The notes under the pieces are model-generated. The model did no database searches. It was given only the letters and a program-made list of their open reading frames with translations, and was not told the DNA's origin. 33,381 bases of DNA, taken from Lachnospiraceae bacterium. Lineage in GTDB: Bacteria > Bacillota > Clostridia > Lachnospirales > Lachnospiraceae. Position 1 is the stretch's first letter. Each line of letters starts with the position of its first letter. The stretch is taken from contig SVFB01000091.1 of the NCBI GenBank assembly GCA_015057085.1, positions 1 to 33,381 on the forward strand, in the 5' to 3' direction. Below are positions 26,929-33,381 of the stretch, one piece after another. The translations under genes were made by a program, and so were the position numbers.

Positions 26929-28122
26929 ATGAATGTATTAGTAGTTAACTGTGGTAGTTCATCATTAAAGTATCAGTTGATCAACTCTGACACAGAGGCT
27001 GTTCTTGCAAAGGGTCTTTGCGAAAGAATCGGAATTGACGGACGTCTTGTTTATCAGAAGGCAGGACTCGACAAAGAGATTACCGAGGCTCCAATGCCAA
27101 CCCATAAGCAGGCCATTCAGATGGTTTTGGATGCATTGGTAAATGATAAGACCGGAGCAATCAAAGACTTAAGCGAGATTGATGCAGTAGGACATCGTCT
27201 TGTGCATGGCGGAGAGAAATTTTCCGAGAGCTGTGTAATTACAGATGAAGTAATCAAGGGCGTAGAAGACTGCAATGATCTTGCGCCGCTTCACAATCCT
27301 GCAAACTTAATCGGTGTTCGTGCATGTCAGGAATTAATGCCAAACGTACCGATGGTAGGTGTATTTGATACAGCATTCCATCAGACCATGCCTGCAACTG
27401 CATATATCTATGGTCTTCCATATGAATATTATGAGAAATACAAGGTTCGTCGTTATGGATTCCATGGAACCAGCCACAGCTTTGTATCTAAGAGAGCGGC
27501 AGAGCTTGTTGGTAAGAAATACGAAGATTTAAAGATTATCGTATGTCATCTTGGAAACGGAGCATCTGTATCAGCAGTACAGAACGGAAAGTGCGTAGAC
27601 ACTTCAATGGGTCTGACTCCGCTTGAGGGACTTATAATGGGAACCCGTTCCGGTGATTTGGATCCTTCTATTCTGGAATTCATTTGCCAGAAAGAGAACT
27701 TAAATGTATCTGAGATGTTGACTGTATTAAACAAGAAGTCCGGTATCGAAGGAATTTCCGGAGTATCTTCAGACTTCCGTGATTTGACAGCAGCAGCTGA
27801 TGCCGGAAATGAAAGAGCAGCTCTTGCAATTGATGCATTTGCTTATCGTGTTGCAAAATATGTCGGTGCTTATGCAGCAGCTATGAACGGTGTAGATGTG
27901 ATCGCATTCACAGCCGGAATCGGTGAGAACGTATGCATCGTCCGAGAGAAAATTTTAGAGAGATTTGGTTATCTCGGAATCACCTTAAATAAAGAAGTGA
28001 ACAACAAGACCTTCGGTGAAGAAGCAGAAATCTCCACCCCTGATTCAAAGGTAAAGGCTTGGGTTGTTCCTACAAACGAAGAGCTTGCAATCTGCAGAGA
28101 AACAGTTGCTCTTGTGAAATAA
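26929..28122 (+). CDS. ackA: Acetate kinase
   Basis: AckA transfers phosphate from acetyl phosphate to ADP, giving ATP and acetate, the energy-yielding end of fermentation. The 397 residues show VNCGSSSLKYQL, GHRLVHGGEKF, GVFDTAFHQTMP, the active-site FHGTSHSFVS, HLGNGASVSA and FTAGIGEN. Length is standard. The ATG follows AAGGAG. The phosphotransacetylase gene, often next to it, is absent here. The order ackA-DUF177-rpmF fits Clostridia as I know them. The acetate formed is also the substrate of TmcAL. Confidence 0.98.
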   Translation: MNVLVVNCGSSSLKYQLINSDTEAVLAKGLCERIGIDGRLVYQKAGLDKEITEAPMPTHKQAIQMVLDALVNDKTGAIKDLSEIDAVGHRLVHGGEKFSESCVITDEVIKGVEDCNDLAPLHNPANLIGVRACQELMPNVPMVGVFDTAFHQTMPATAYIYGLPYEYYEKYKVRRYGFHGTSHSFVSKRAAELVGKKYEDLKIIVCHLGNGASVSAVQNGKCVDTSMGLTPLEGLIMGTRSGDLDPSILEFICQKENLNVSEMLTVLNKKSGIEGISGVSSDFRDLTAAADAGNERAALAIDAFAYRVAKYVGAYAAAMNGVDVIAFTAGIGENVCIVREKILERFGYLGITLNKEVNNKTFGEEAEISTPDSKVKAWVVPTNEELAICRETVALVK

Positions 28123-28130
28123 AAAACCTA

Positions 28131-28159
28131 TTGACAAATGAAGCACATCTCGATATAAT
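28131..28159 (+). promoter_or_regulatory. DUF177-rpmF promoter
   Basis: Exact consensus TTGACA (28131-28136), 17 bases, TATAAT (28154-28159), starting eight bases after the ackA stop. An inverted repeat (CTCGA 28149-28153, TCGAG 28163-28167) brackets the -10 and could be an operator. Confidence 0.93.
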
Positions 28160-28185
28160 ATTTCGAGTGTGGGTAGGAGTAGACC

Positions 28186-28710
28186 ATGATTTTAGATATT
28201 ACTGATGTGATTAAAACAATCAATAAAGTTAAAACATTCGAAACTCCCATCGAACTGGATAACTTTTCTTCGCGTTTAGGAGACTTTCCGATTACGAAGA
28301 AAGATCCTGTGAATCTTACCATCGCAAATCAGGAGGATGCAGCATTGCTCATCACCGGAAATGCGAACCTAACCCTGGAGATTCCCTGTGGTCGTTGTTT
28401 AAATCCGGTTCCAACCAATCTTTCATTTTCAATCGATCGCAAGCTTACACTTCATGATGGTGTGGCTACGGACGATGATATGGAAGAAACTGACTACCTG
28501 ATTGGGTTTGAAATGGATGTAGACAAATTGATCTACGCCGAAATCTTGGTGAACTGGCCGATGAAAGTTCTGTGCAAGGATGATTGCAAAGGAATTTGCA
28601 AAGTGTGCGGTATGAACTTAAACGCAGGCACCTGCAAATGTGACACTTTTGTTCCAGATCCAAGAATGGCAGCAATCCAGGATATATTTAAAAATTTTAA
28701 GGAGGTGTAA
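28186..28710 (+). CDS. DUF177 (YceD) family protein
   Basis: A 174-residue YceD/DUF177 protein, a family nearly always encoded just upstream of rpmF and thought to be involved in 23S rRNA or large-subunit maturation. A central motif IPCGRCLNPV and the C-terminal cluster CKDDCKGICKVCGMN followed by CKC supply many Cys residues, probably binding zinc. The ATG follows TAGGAG. Its stop codon lies just after the rpmF ribosome binding site, so translation is probably coupled. Confidence 0.93.
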   Translation: MILDITDVIKTINKVKTFETPIELDNFSSRLGDFPITKKDPVNLTIANQEDAALLITGNANLTLEIPCGRCLNPVPTNLSFSIDRKLTLHDGVATDDDMEETDYLIGFEMDVDKLIYAEILVNWPMKVLCKDDCKGICKVCGMNLNAGTCKCDTFVPDPRMAAIQDIFKNFKEV

Positions 28711-28714
28711 ACAG

Positions 28715-28894
28715 ATGTCTATTTGTCCAAAGAATAAGTCTTCTAAGGGAAGAAGAGATAAGAGAAGAGCAAACTGGAAGATGAGCGCTCCTACTTTAGT
28801 AAAGTGCAGCAAGTGTGGTGAACTTATGATGCCTCATCGTGTTTGCAAGAACTGTGGATCTTACAATAAGAAAGAAATCATTCCTCAGGACTAA
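28715..28894 (+). CDS. rpmF: 50S ribosomal protein L32
   Basis: A 59-residue L32 starting MSICPKNKSSKGRRDKRRANW, with a zinc-ribbon pair CSKCGELMMPH and VCKNCGSYN. The start ATG 28715 follows AAGGAGGTG (28699-28707), which runs to the DUF177 stop codon. The frame is open further upstream, but only inside the DUF177 gene. A strong terminator follows, making DUF177-rpmF a two-gene unit. Confidence 0.97.
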   Translation: MSICPKNKSSKGRRDKRRANWKMSAPTLVKCSKCGELMMPHRVCKNCGSYNKKEIIPQD

Positions 28895-28904
28895 TTTAAA
28901 ACCA

Positions 28905-28936
28905 AAACCTCTCGCAAACCTGCGGGAGGTTTTTTT
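28905..28936 (+). terminator. rpmF terminator
   Basis: AAACCTCTCGC (28905-28915) pairs with GCGGGAGGTTT (28922-28932) with one G-U pair, then a T run. Confidence 0.93.
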
Positions 28937-28979
28937 ACTTTATGATATAGGATTTTTGACAAAAAGGGAGATATGAATT

Positions 28980-30794
28980 ATGGCAGAATCATTAAAAAAG
29001 AGAAATGAAGTCCCGGAGCAATTAAAATGGGATTTAAATTTGATTTATCAAAACGATGAAGCAATGTTTGCAGATCTGAAAAAGGCAATGGAATTGGCAG
29101 ATCAGATCGAAGAAAGCTTCAAGGATCGTTTAAATACAGCAGAGAATATTGTGGCATGCATGGATTTACTGGAGCAGTTTTATCAGTATATTTCATGGGT
29201 AGAGCATTATACTTCTCTTGCCGTATCTGTTGATTATACAGATGCGGATGCACAGAAATTGGATGCAAAGGTGTCTAACGAATACAGAAAGGCTTTCGGA
29301 AAGCTTTCTTTTATCGAAGGTGAAATTGCAAAGGCAGATGAAGCGCAAATCGAGAAAGCCATCGAAAAGACATCTGTCGCTAAGCAATATTTGCGTGATA
29401 TTTTACGCGAAAAGCCACATCAGCTGAGTCCGGAAACAGAGTTTGCGCTCACAACCTTGGAGGATACTTTGAATGCGAGCTATGAGCTTTATGAGCAGAC
29501 AAAGCTTGCGGATATGAAATTCCCGGATTTTGAAGTGGGAGGCAAATCTTATCCCCTTGGCTATTCTTTGTTTGAGGATAATTATGAATACGAGAAGGAT
29601 ACTAAGGTTCGCCGTGCAGCATTTGCAGCATTTTCTTCAAAATTAAAAGATTATATGTATACCACAGCCGGTGAATATCAGGCTTGTGTTAAGAAAGAGA
29701 AGCATCTTGCGGATTTGAGAAAGTATGAGAGTGTATTTGATTATCTCTTATTCCCTCAGAAGGTTACACGTGAGATGTATGATCGTCAGATTGATTTGAT
29801 TATGGAGAAACTTGCGCCTCATATGAGACGTTATGCGAAGCTTCTTAAGCGAACCAATCATCTTGATCGGATGACTTATGCAGATTTGAAAATTGCATTG
29901 GATCCGGAATATGATCCACATGTTACAATAGAACAGTCCAAAGAATATATTTTGGACGGCCTTTCTGTTTTAGGAGAGGAATACGGCGAAATGTTAAAAG
30001 AGGCATATGCGAATCGCTGGGTTGATTTCGCACAAAACGAAGGAAAATCAACCGGTGGATTCTGCGCATCACCGTATCAGAAGGGTTCTTTCATTTTGCT
30101 GTCATGGAACGAGCGCATGAGCGATGTATTCACTCTGGCACATGAGTTGGGACATGCAGGTCACTTCAGACTTTGTCATAATGCGCAAAGTTATCTGGAT
30201 TCAGAAGTATCCACTTATGCGGTTGAAGCACCGTCAACCATGAACGAGCTTTTGATGGCAGAATACTTAAAGGAAAAGAGCGGCGATGATAAGAGACTTC
30301 GCAGATGGGTATTATCGGCACAGATTTCAAATACCTATTATCACAACTTTGTTACACATTTGCTGGAGGCAGCTTATCAGCGCGAAGTATATAAATTAAT
30401 CGATCAAGGCGAAGCGGTACCGGCAGAAACCTTAAATGAAATCTATCGGGGCGTGTTGGAAAAATTCTGGGGAGATGCAGTAGAATTGACAGATGGCTGC
30501 GAGTTGACCTGGATGCGCCAGCCGCATTATTACATGGGCCTGTATTCATATTGCTACAGCGCAAGCCTGACAATCGCAACACAGGTCGCTAAGCGCATTC
30601 GCAAGGAAGGACAGCCTGCTGTGGAAGATTGGAAGAAGACCATGGCCGCAGGCGGAACTGTTACACCGGCTGAATTTGCCCAAATGGCAGGTGTGGATGT
30701 AACAACAGATGCGGCACTCAATGATACCATTGAATACATCGGAAGCATTATTGACGAAATCGAGGCGCTCACCGACGAGTTGGAGAAACAGTAA
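28980..30794 (+). CDS. pepF: Oligoendopeptidase F, M3B family
   Basis: A cytoplasmic zinc metallopeptidase cleaving oligopeptides. The 604 residues fit PepF: a long helical N-terminal part (WDLNLIY start, the M3 N-terminal domain about 115-185) and the catalytic domain with HELGH at residues 388-392 (FTLAHELGHAGH) and a downstream Glu in EAPSTMNELLMAEY. No signal peptide. The ATG follows AAAGGGAG at nine bases. The thioesterase gene starts 19 bases after the stop and a second M3 peptidase follows, so the three are probably one operon. Confidence 0.95.
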   Translation: MAESLKKRNEVPEQLKWDLNLIYQNDEAMFADLKKAMELADQIEESFKDRLNTAENIVACMDLLEQFYQYISWVEHYTSLAVSVDYTDADAQKLDAKVSNEYRKAFGKLSFIEGEIAKADEAQIEKAIEKTSVAKQYLRDILREKPHQLSPETEFALTTLEDTLNASYELYEQTKLADMKFPDFEVGGKSYPLGYSLFEDNYEYEKDTKVRRAAFAAFSSKLKDYMYTTAGEYQACVKKEKHLADLRKYESVFDYLLFPQKVTREMYDRQIDLIMEKLAPHMRRYAKLLKRTNHLDRMTYADLKIALDPEYDPHVTIEQSKEYILDGLSVLGEEYGEMLKEAYANRWVDFAQNEGKSTGGFCASPYQKGSFILLSWNERMSDVFTLAHELGHAGHFRLCHNAQSYLDSEVSTYAVEAPSTMNELLMAEYLKEKSGDDKRLRRWVLSAQISNTYYHNFVTHLLEAAYQREVYKLIDQGEAVPAETLNEIYRGVLEKFWGDAVELTDGCELTWMRQPHYYMGLYSYCYSASLTIATQVAKRIRKEGQPAVEDWKKTMAAGGTVTPAEFAQMAGVDVTTDAALNDTIEYIGSIIDEIEALTDELEKQ

Positions 30795-30813
30795 GACGAG
30801 GTTGTTGACTAAA

Positions 30814-31218
30814 ATGTTAGATGAGAAAAAACTGAGAAAATTATATGAAGTCAATCCGTTTAATCAAACCATTGGCGGCAAAATCCTTGATATACAAGAA
30901 GGTTATGCAAAGGGAAGTCTGCCGATTGACGAACGTTATTACAATGTTTACAGTGGAATGCATGGAGGATGTTTGTTTTCTTTAGCGGATTCCATCTGCG
31001 GAATTGCAGCAGCCACATATGGCCATTATGTCACTACGCTAAACGGAAACATCAATTATCTTGTTCCGGCAAAGGATTGCAAGGAAGTTATCTGCGAAGC
31101 AAAAGTGATTCGAATGGGACGAACCATCGGCGTCATTGATTACACATTGACCGGAGACAACGGTGTTTTATTTGCAACCGGTACTTTTAACTATTATGCG
31201 TTAAAGGAAGAATTGTAA
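30814..31218 (+). CDS. PaaI-like hotdog-fold thioesterase
   Basis: A 134-residue single-domain hotdog protein. The active-site region is SGMHGGCLFSLADSICGIAA, the HGG motif of PaaI-type acyl-CoA thioesterases, followed by strands LNGNINYLVPA and ICEAKVIRMGRTIGVIDYTL. Substrate is unknown. The chosen ATG 30814 gives the usual domain start; the binding site (GAGG) is 12 bases upstream and weak, and in-frame codons before it run back into pepF. Its place between two oligopeptidases gives no clear metabolic hint. Confidence 0.88.
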   Translation: MLDEKKLRKLYEVNPFNQTIGGKILDIQEGYAKGSLPIDERYYNVYSGMHGGCLFSLADSICGIAAATYGHYVTTLNGNINYLVPAKDCKEVICEAKVIRMGRTIGVIDYTLTGDNGVLFATGTFNYYALKEEL

Positions 31219-31242
31219 AAATATATTCAAAGGAGATTATTT

Positions 31243-32997
31243 ATGAAGACTGAATGGAATTTGGACAAGCTCTATCACGGGCTGGAGGATCCAAGCTATA
31301 AGGCGGATCAGGAAAAATATAAGGAGATGTCGGACCGCTTCAATAAAATCGTAAGTGATTTGCCGGATGTGCCGACCATCGAAGAAGTAGAGCGAGTTTT
31401 GCTCTTACAGGAGCAGATGACAAACTGCTTTATGAAGATGATTTTTTATGTGGAACTTCGTCAGGCAACCGATACCGAAAACGGTGATTTACTTGCAGAA
31501 ATGAATCATTTGATTCGACTTAATTCCGCAACCATAGCCAGCGAAGCGAAGGCTACAAAGGTGATGGCAAAGTTGCCGGACTTAGATCAAAGCGCGGAAA
31601 AATCAGAAATCATCAAGGATTATAAATTCCTGCTTAAGAAATTAAAAGAGCAAAGCGAACATATGCTCTCTGATGCAGAAGAGGAATTGTATAGCCGTAT
31701 GGATATGACCGGAGGTAGCGCCTGGGGAAATCTTCAGAATTATCTCTCTTCAACTGTAAAAGTAGATTATGAGGGAAAGCAGATTACCTTAACCGACGTG
31801 CGCAATCTGGCATATGATGCAGATCAAAAGGTGCGTAAATCAGCCTACGAAGCAGAATTAAAATGTTATGACAAGATTGCGGATTCTGTCGCTTATGCAT
31901 TGAATAATATTAAACTTCAGATGAACATGATCGCAGATAAGCGCGGATATTTATCACCTCTTGATATGACATTAAAGCAGTCCAATATGAAGAGAGAAAC
32001 CCTTGATGCCATGATGACAGCCATCGAAGAACATTTGCCTAAGGTGCGCAAATATTTCCTTCATAAGGCAAAGAAATTAGGTTATGAAGGCGGATTGCCT
32101 TGGTACGAATTATTTGCACCGTTAGGCCATGATGACAGAAAGTACACTGTGGAAGAAGCAAAAGAAGTATTGACATCCACTTTCGAAAAGTTTACTCCGG
32201 AAATGTCTTCTCTGATGAAGGAAGCCTTCGAAAACGAATGGATTGACTTCTTCCCGAAGAACGGAAAGTCCGGCGGTGCCTTTGATTTAGGTGTACCGAT
32301 GATAAAGGAAAGCCGTGTGCTTACAAACTTTGACGGCACCTTTACCGCAATCGACACATTAGCGCATGAATTAGGTCATTCCTTCCATGATCGTCAGGTG
32401 CAGGATAATCGCCCAATGAATATGGATTATCCAATGCAGGTAGCAGAAACCGCATCCACCTTCAACGAGACCTTCCTCTGCAGCGACTACGTGAAGAATG
32501 CAAAGAATGATGATGAAAAGCTTGCACTGCTCGAGGGCCTTTTGAAAGAGCAGACACAGTGCATCGTCGATATCTATTCGCGCTATTTGTTTGAAACTGC
32601 TGTATTTGAGCAGTGCGAAGACAAATTCCTGATGACAGAGGACTTGAAGAAATTGATGTTGGATGCGCAGAAGAAAGCATACGGAGAAGGCGTTGACGAA
32701 AACTACATGCATCCATATATGTGGGTTTGCAAGGGACATTATTACAGCACCGGTTTAAGTTTCTATAATTTCCCATACGCCTTTGGTGTATTATTTGCTG
32801 CAGGTCTTTACAGCTTATATTTAAAAGAGGGTGGCGAAACCTTCGTGCCAAAATATAAAGCAATGTTAAAAGCCACACCGACATGTACCGTAGAAGAGGC
32901 AGGAGCATTAATGGAAATCGATTTGACCGATAAGAAGTTCTGGGAGGACTCCTTAGAAATGATCGAGCAAAACATCGAAGAATTCTGCAATTTATAG
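31243..32997 (+). CDS. M3 family oligoendopeptidase (second PepF-like)
   Basis: A 584-residue zinc peptidase related to the PepF encoded 450 bases upstream but clearly diverged from it. It begins MKTEWNLDKLYHGLEDPSY, and the catalytic motif is HELGH at residues 375-379 (LAHELGHSFHDRQVQ), with the third ligand Glu in VAETASTFNETFL. The C-terminal part has GHYYSTGLSFYNFPYAFG, a substrate-binding region typical of M3B enzymes. No signal peptide. The ATG follows AAGGAG. It ends the apparent operon and is followed by a long-stem terminator. Confidence 0.94.
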   Translation: MKTEWNLDKLYHGLEDPSYKADQEKYKEMSDRFNKIVSDLPDVPTIEEVERVLLLQEQMTNCFMKMIFYVELRQATDTENGDLLAEMNHLIRLNSATIASEAKATKVMAKLPDLDQSAEKSEIIKDYKFLLKKLKEQSEHMLSDAEEELYSRMDMTGGSAWGNLQNYLSSTVKVDYEGKQITLTDVRNLAYDADQKVRKSAYEAELKCYDKIADSVAYALNNIKLQMNMIADKRGYLSPLDMTLKQSNMKRETLDAMMTAIEEHLPKVRKYFLHKAKKLGYEGGLPWYELFAPLGHDDRKYTVEEAKEVLTSTFEKFTPEMSSLMKEAFENEWIDFFPKNGKSGGAFDLGVPMIKESRVLTNFDGTFTAIDTLAHELGHSFHDRQVQDNRPMNMDYPMQVAETASTFNETFLCSDYVKNAKNDDEKLALLEGLLKEQTQCIVDIYSRYLFETAVFEQCEDKFLMTEDLKKLMLDAQKKAYGEGVDENYMHPYMWVCKGHYYSTGLSFYNFPYAFGVLFAAGLYSLYLKEGGETFVPKYKAMLKATPTCTVEEAGALMEIDLTDKKFWEDSLEMIEQNIEEFCNL

Positions 32998-33006
32998 GAT
33001 GATCAA

Positions 33007-33051
33007 AAAGAATCTTTTGACAGACATAAGTCTGTCAAAGGGTTCTTTTTT
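33007..33051 (+). terminator. Terminator of the pepF operon
   Basis: A 19-bp RNA stem (33007-33025 with 33030-33048, several G-U pairs), loop ATAA, then T residues to 33051. Confidence 0.94.
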
Positions 33052-33061
33052 GGTGATATAA

Positions 33062-33200
33062 AAAGCGCTCCGCACTTTCTTGACGCGGATTTTGCGCAAC
33101 CGCACCATATTCCTCTTCCCACACAATGTCTCGCTGCGCAAATTGCACCAACGTGTTTCGCTTCTACACCGAATTTTTCTCCGGGTCACGAGGGCGCTAT
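33062..33200 (-). repeat. Degenerate adjoining unit of the dispersed repeat
   Basis: Read on the minus strand, 33200-33153 repeats the 48 bases seen at 63-110. The rest, down to about 33062, is a shorter, diverged version of the first part of the main unit (GCGCAGCGAG, GTGTGGGAAGAGG, GCAAAATCCG). The sequence GTGTTTC recurs at 33153 and 33375, a period of 222 bases. No gene is supported between 32998 and 33381. Confidence 0.7.
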
Positions 33201-33381
33201 GTCTCCGCCTCACAGTCATAAGTCCACCCCCAAACACTTTCATCAGCAACAGGTCTTCGAATTTCTTCACTTGTGCAGGCTCCCGCACATTCTCAGTACG
33301 GATTTTGGCAACCACAGCCACATCCCTCTTCCCGCACAAAATCGGGGCTCGCTGCGCAAAAATTGCCCAAGCAAGTGTTTC
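33201..33381 (-). repeat. Dispersed repeat, right copy (inverted)
   Basis: Reverse complement of 103-283, 181 bases aligned without gaps, about ten mismatches. It is cut by the window end, so the family probably continues beyond 33381. An ORF on the minus strand (LLLMKVFGGGLMTVRRR) parallels one on the plus strand of the left copy (LLLMKVFGCGLMTARRR), because the DNA is repeated. There is no transposase or ribosome binding site to support a protein. Confidence 0.88.

Noticed and set aside
32992-33339. 115-codon ORF on the minus strand through the right repeat
   Set aside because: It extends through the pepF terminator and has no clear start signal. Similarity to the left copy reflects DNA repetition, though a decayed gene cannot be excluded.

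Overview
This window looks like chromosomal DNA of a low-to-moderate-GC Firmicute, most likely a Lachnospiraceae-type Clostridia. Reasons: strong AGGAGG-type ribosome binding sites and TTGACA/TATAAT promoters; a CIRCE-controlled groESL operon; rho-rpmE-DUF1385-prmC-prfA in a row; a DUF4364 gene beside malic enzyme; a CBS-domain family II pyrophosphatase; and dapF next to a MurE carrying the DNPR motif of meso-diaminopimelate-adding enzymes. No phage, insertion sequence, tRNA, rRNA or CRISPR was seen. Genus cannot be assigned from the sequence alone.

Layout. 1-330: a dispersed repeat copy and the terminator of an ABC-F ATPase gene (ykpA/ybiT, minus). 2.1-5.9 kb: a large PAS/GGDEF/EAL cyclic-di-GMP protein and a small tail-anchored coiled-coil protein. 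5.9-10.0 kb: pyrophosphatase, dapF and murE. 10.0-11.7 kb (minus): DUF4364 regulator-like gene and malic enzyme, divergent from rho. 11.8-16.9 kb: rho with a disordered repeat insert, rpmE, a run of hairpins, the DUF1385 membrane protein, prmC and its substrate prfA. 17.0-20.1 kb: a complex leader with a 29-codon ORF, then mgtE, a stand-alone Hpt protein and aroB. 20.2-22.3 kb: tmcAL (minus) and a HAD hydrolase from overlapping divergent promoters. 22.3-24.4 kb: groES-groEL. 24.5-28.9 kb: degV, purA, ackA, DUF177-rpmF. 29.0-33.0 kb: two M3 oligopeptidases around a thioesterase. 33.06-33.38 kb: an inverted second copy of the repeat.

Themes. Most genes are housekeeping: translation (prmC-prfA, rpmE, rpmF, ABC-F, tmcAL), wall precursors (dapF, murE), protein folding and turnover (groESL, pepF genes), central metabolism (malic enzyme, ackA, purA, aroB), Mg2+ transport and c-di-GMP/phosphorelay signalling.

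The most interesting material is non-coding. The mgtE leader contains a short ORF lying inside the loop of a terminator hairpin, a long-range helix that crosses that hairpin, and an anti-Shine-Dalgarno element. It reads as a candidate translation-coupled switch and shows no M-box signature that I can recognise. Other unusual items are the inverted repeats bracketing the whole 33-kb block, a chain of hairpins behind rpmE, the repeat-encoded insert of Rho, and promoter-proximal hairpins before the pyrophosphatase and purA genes.
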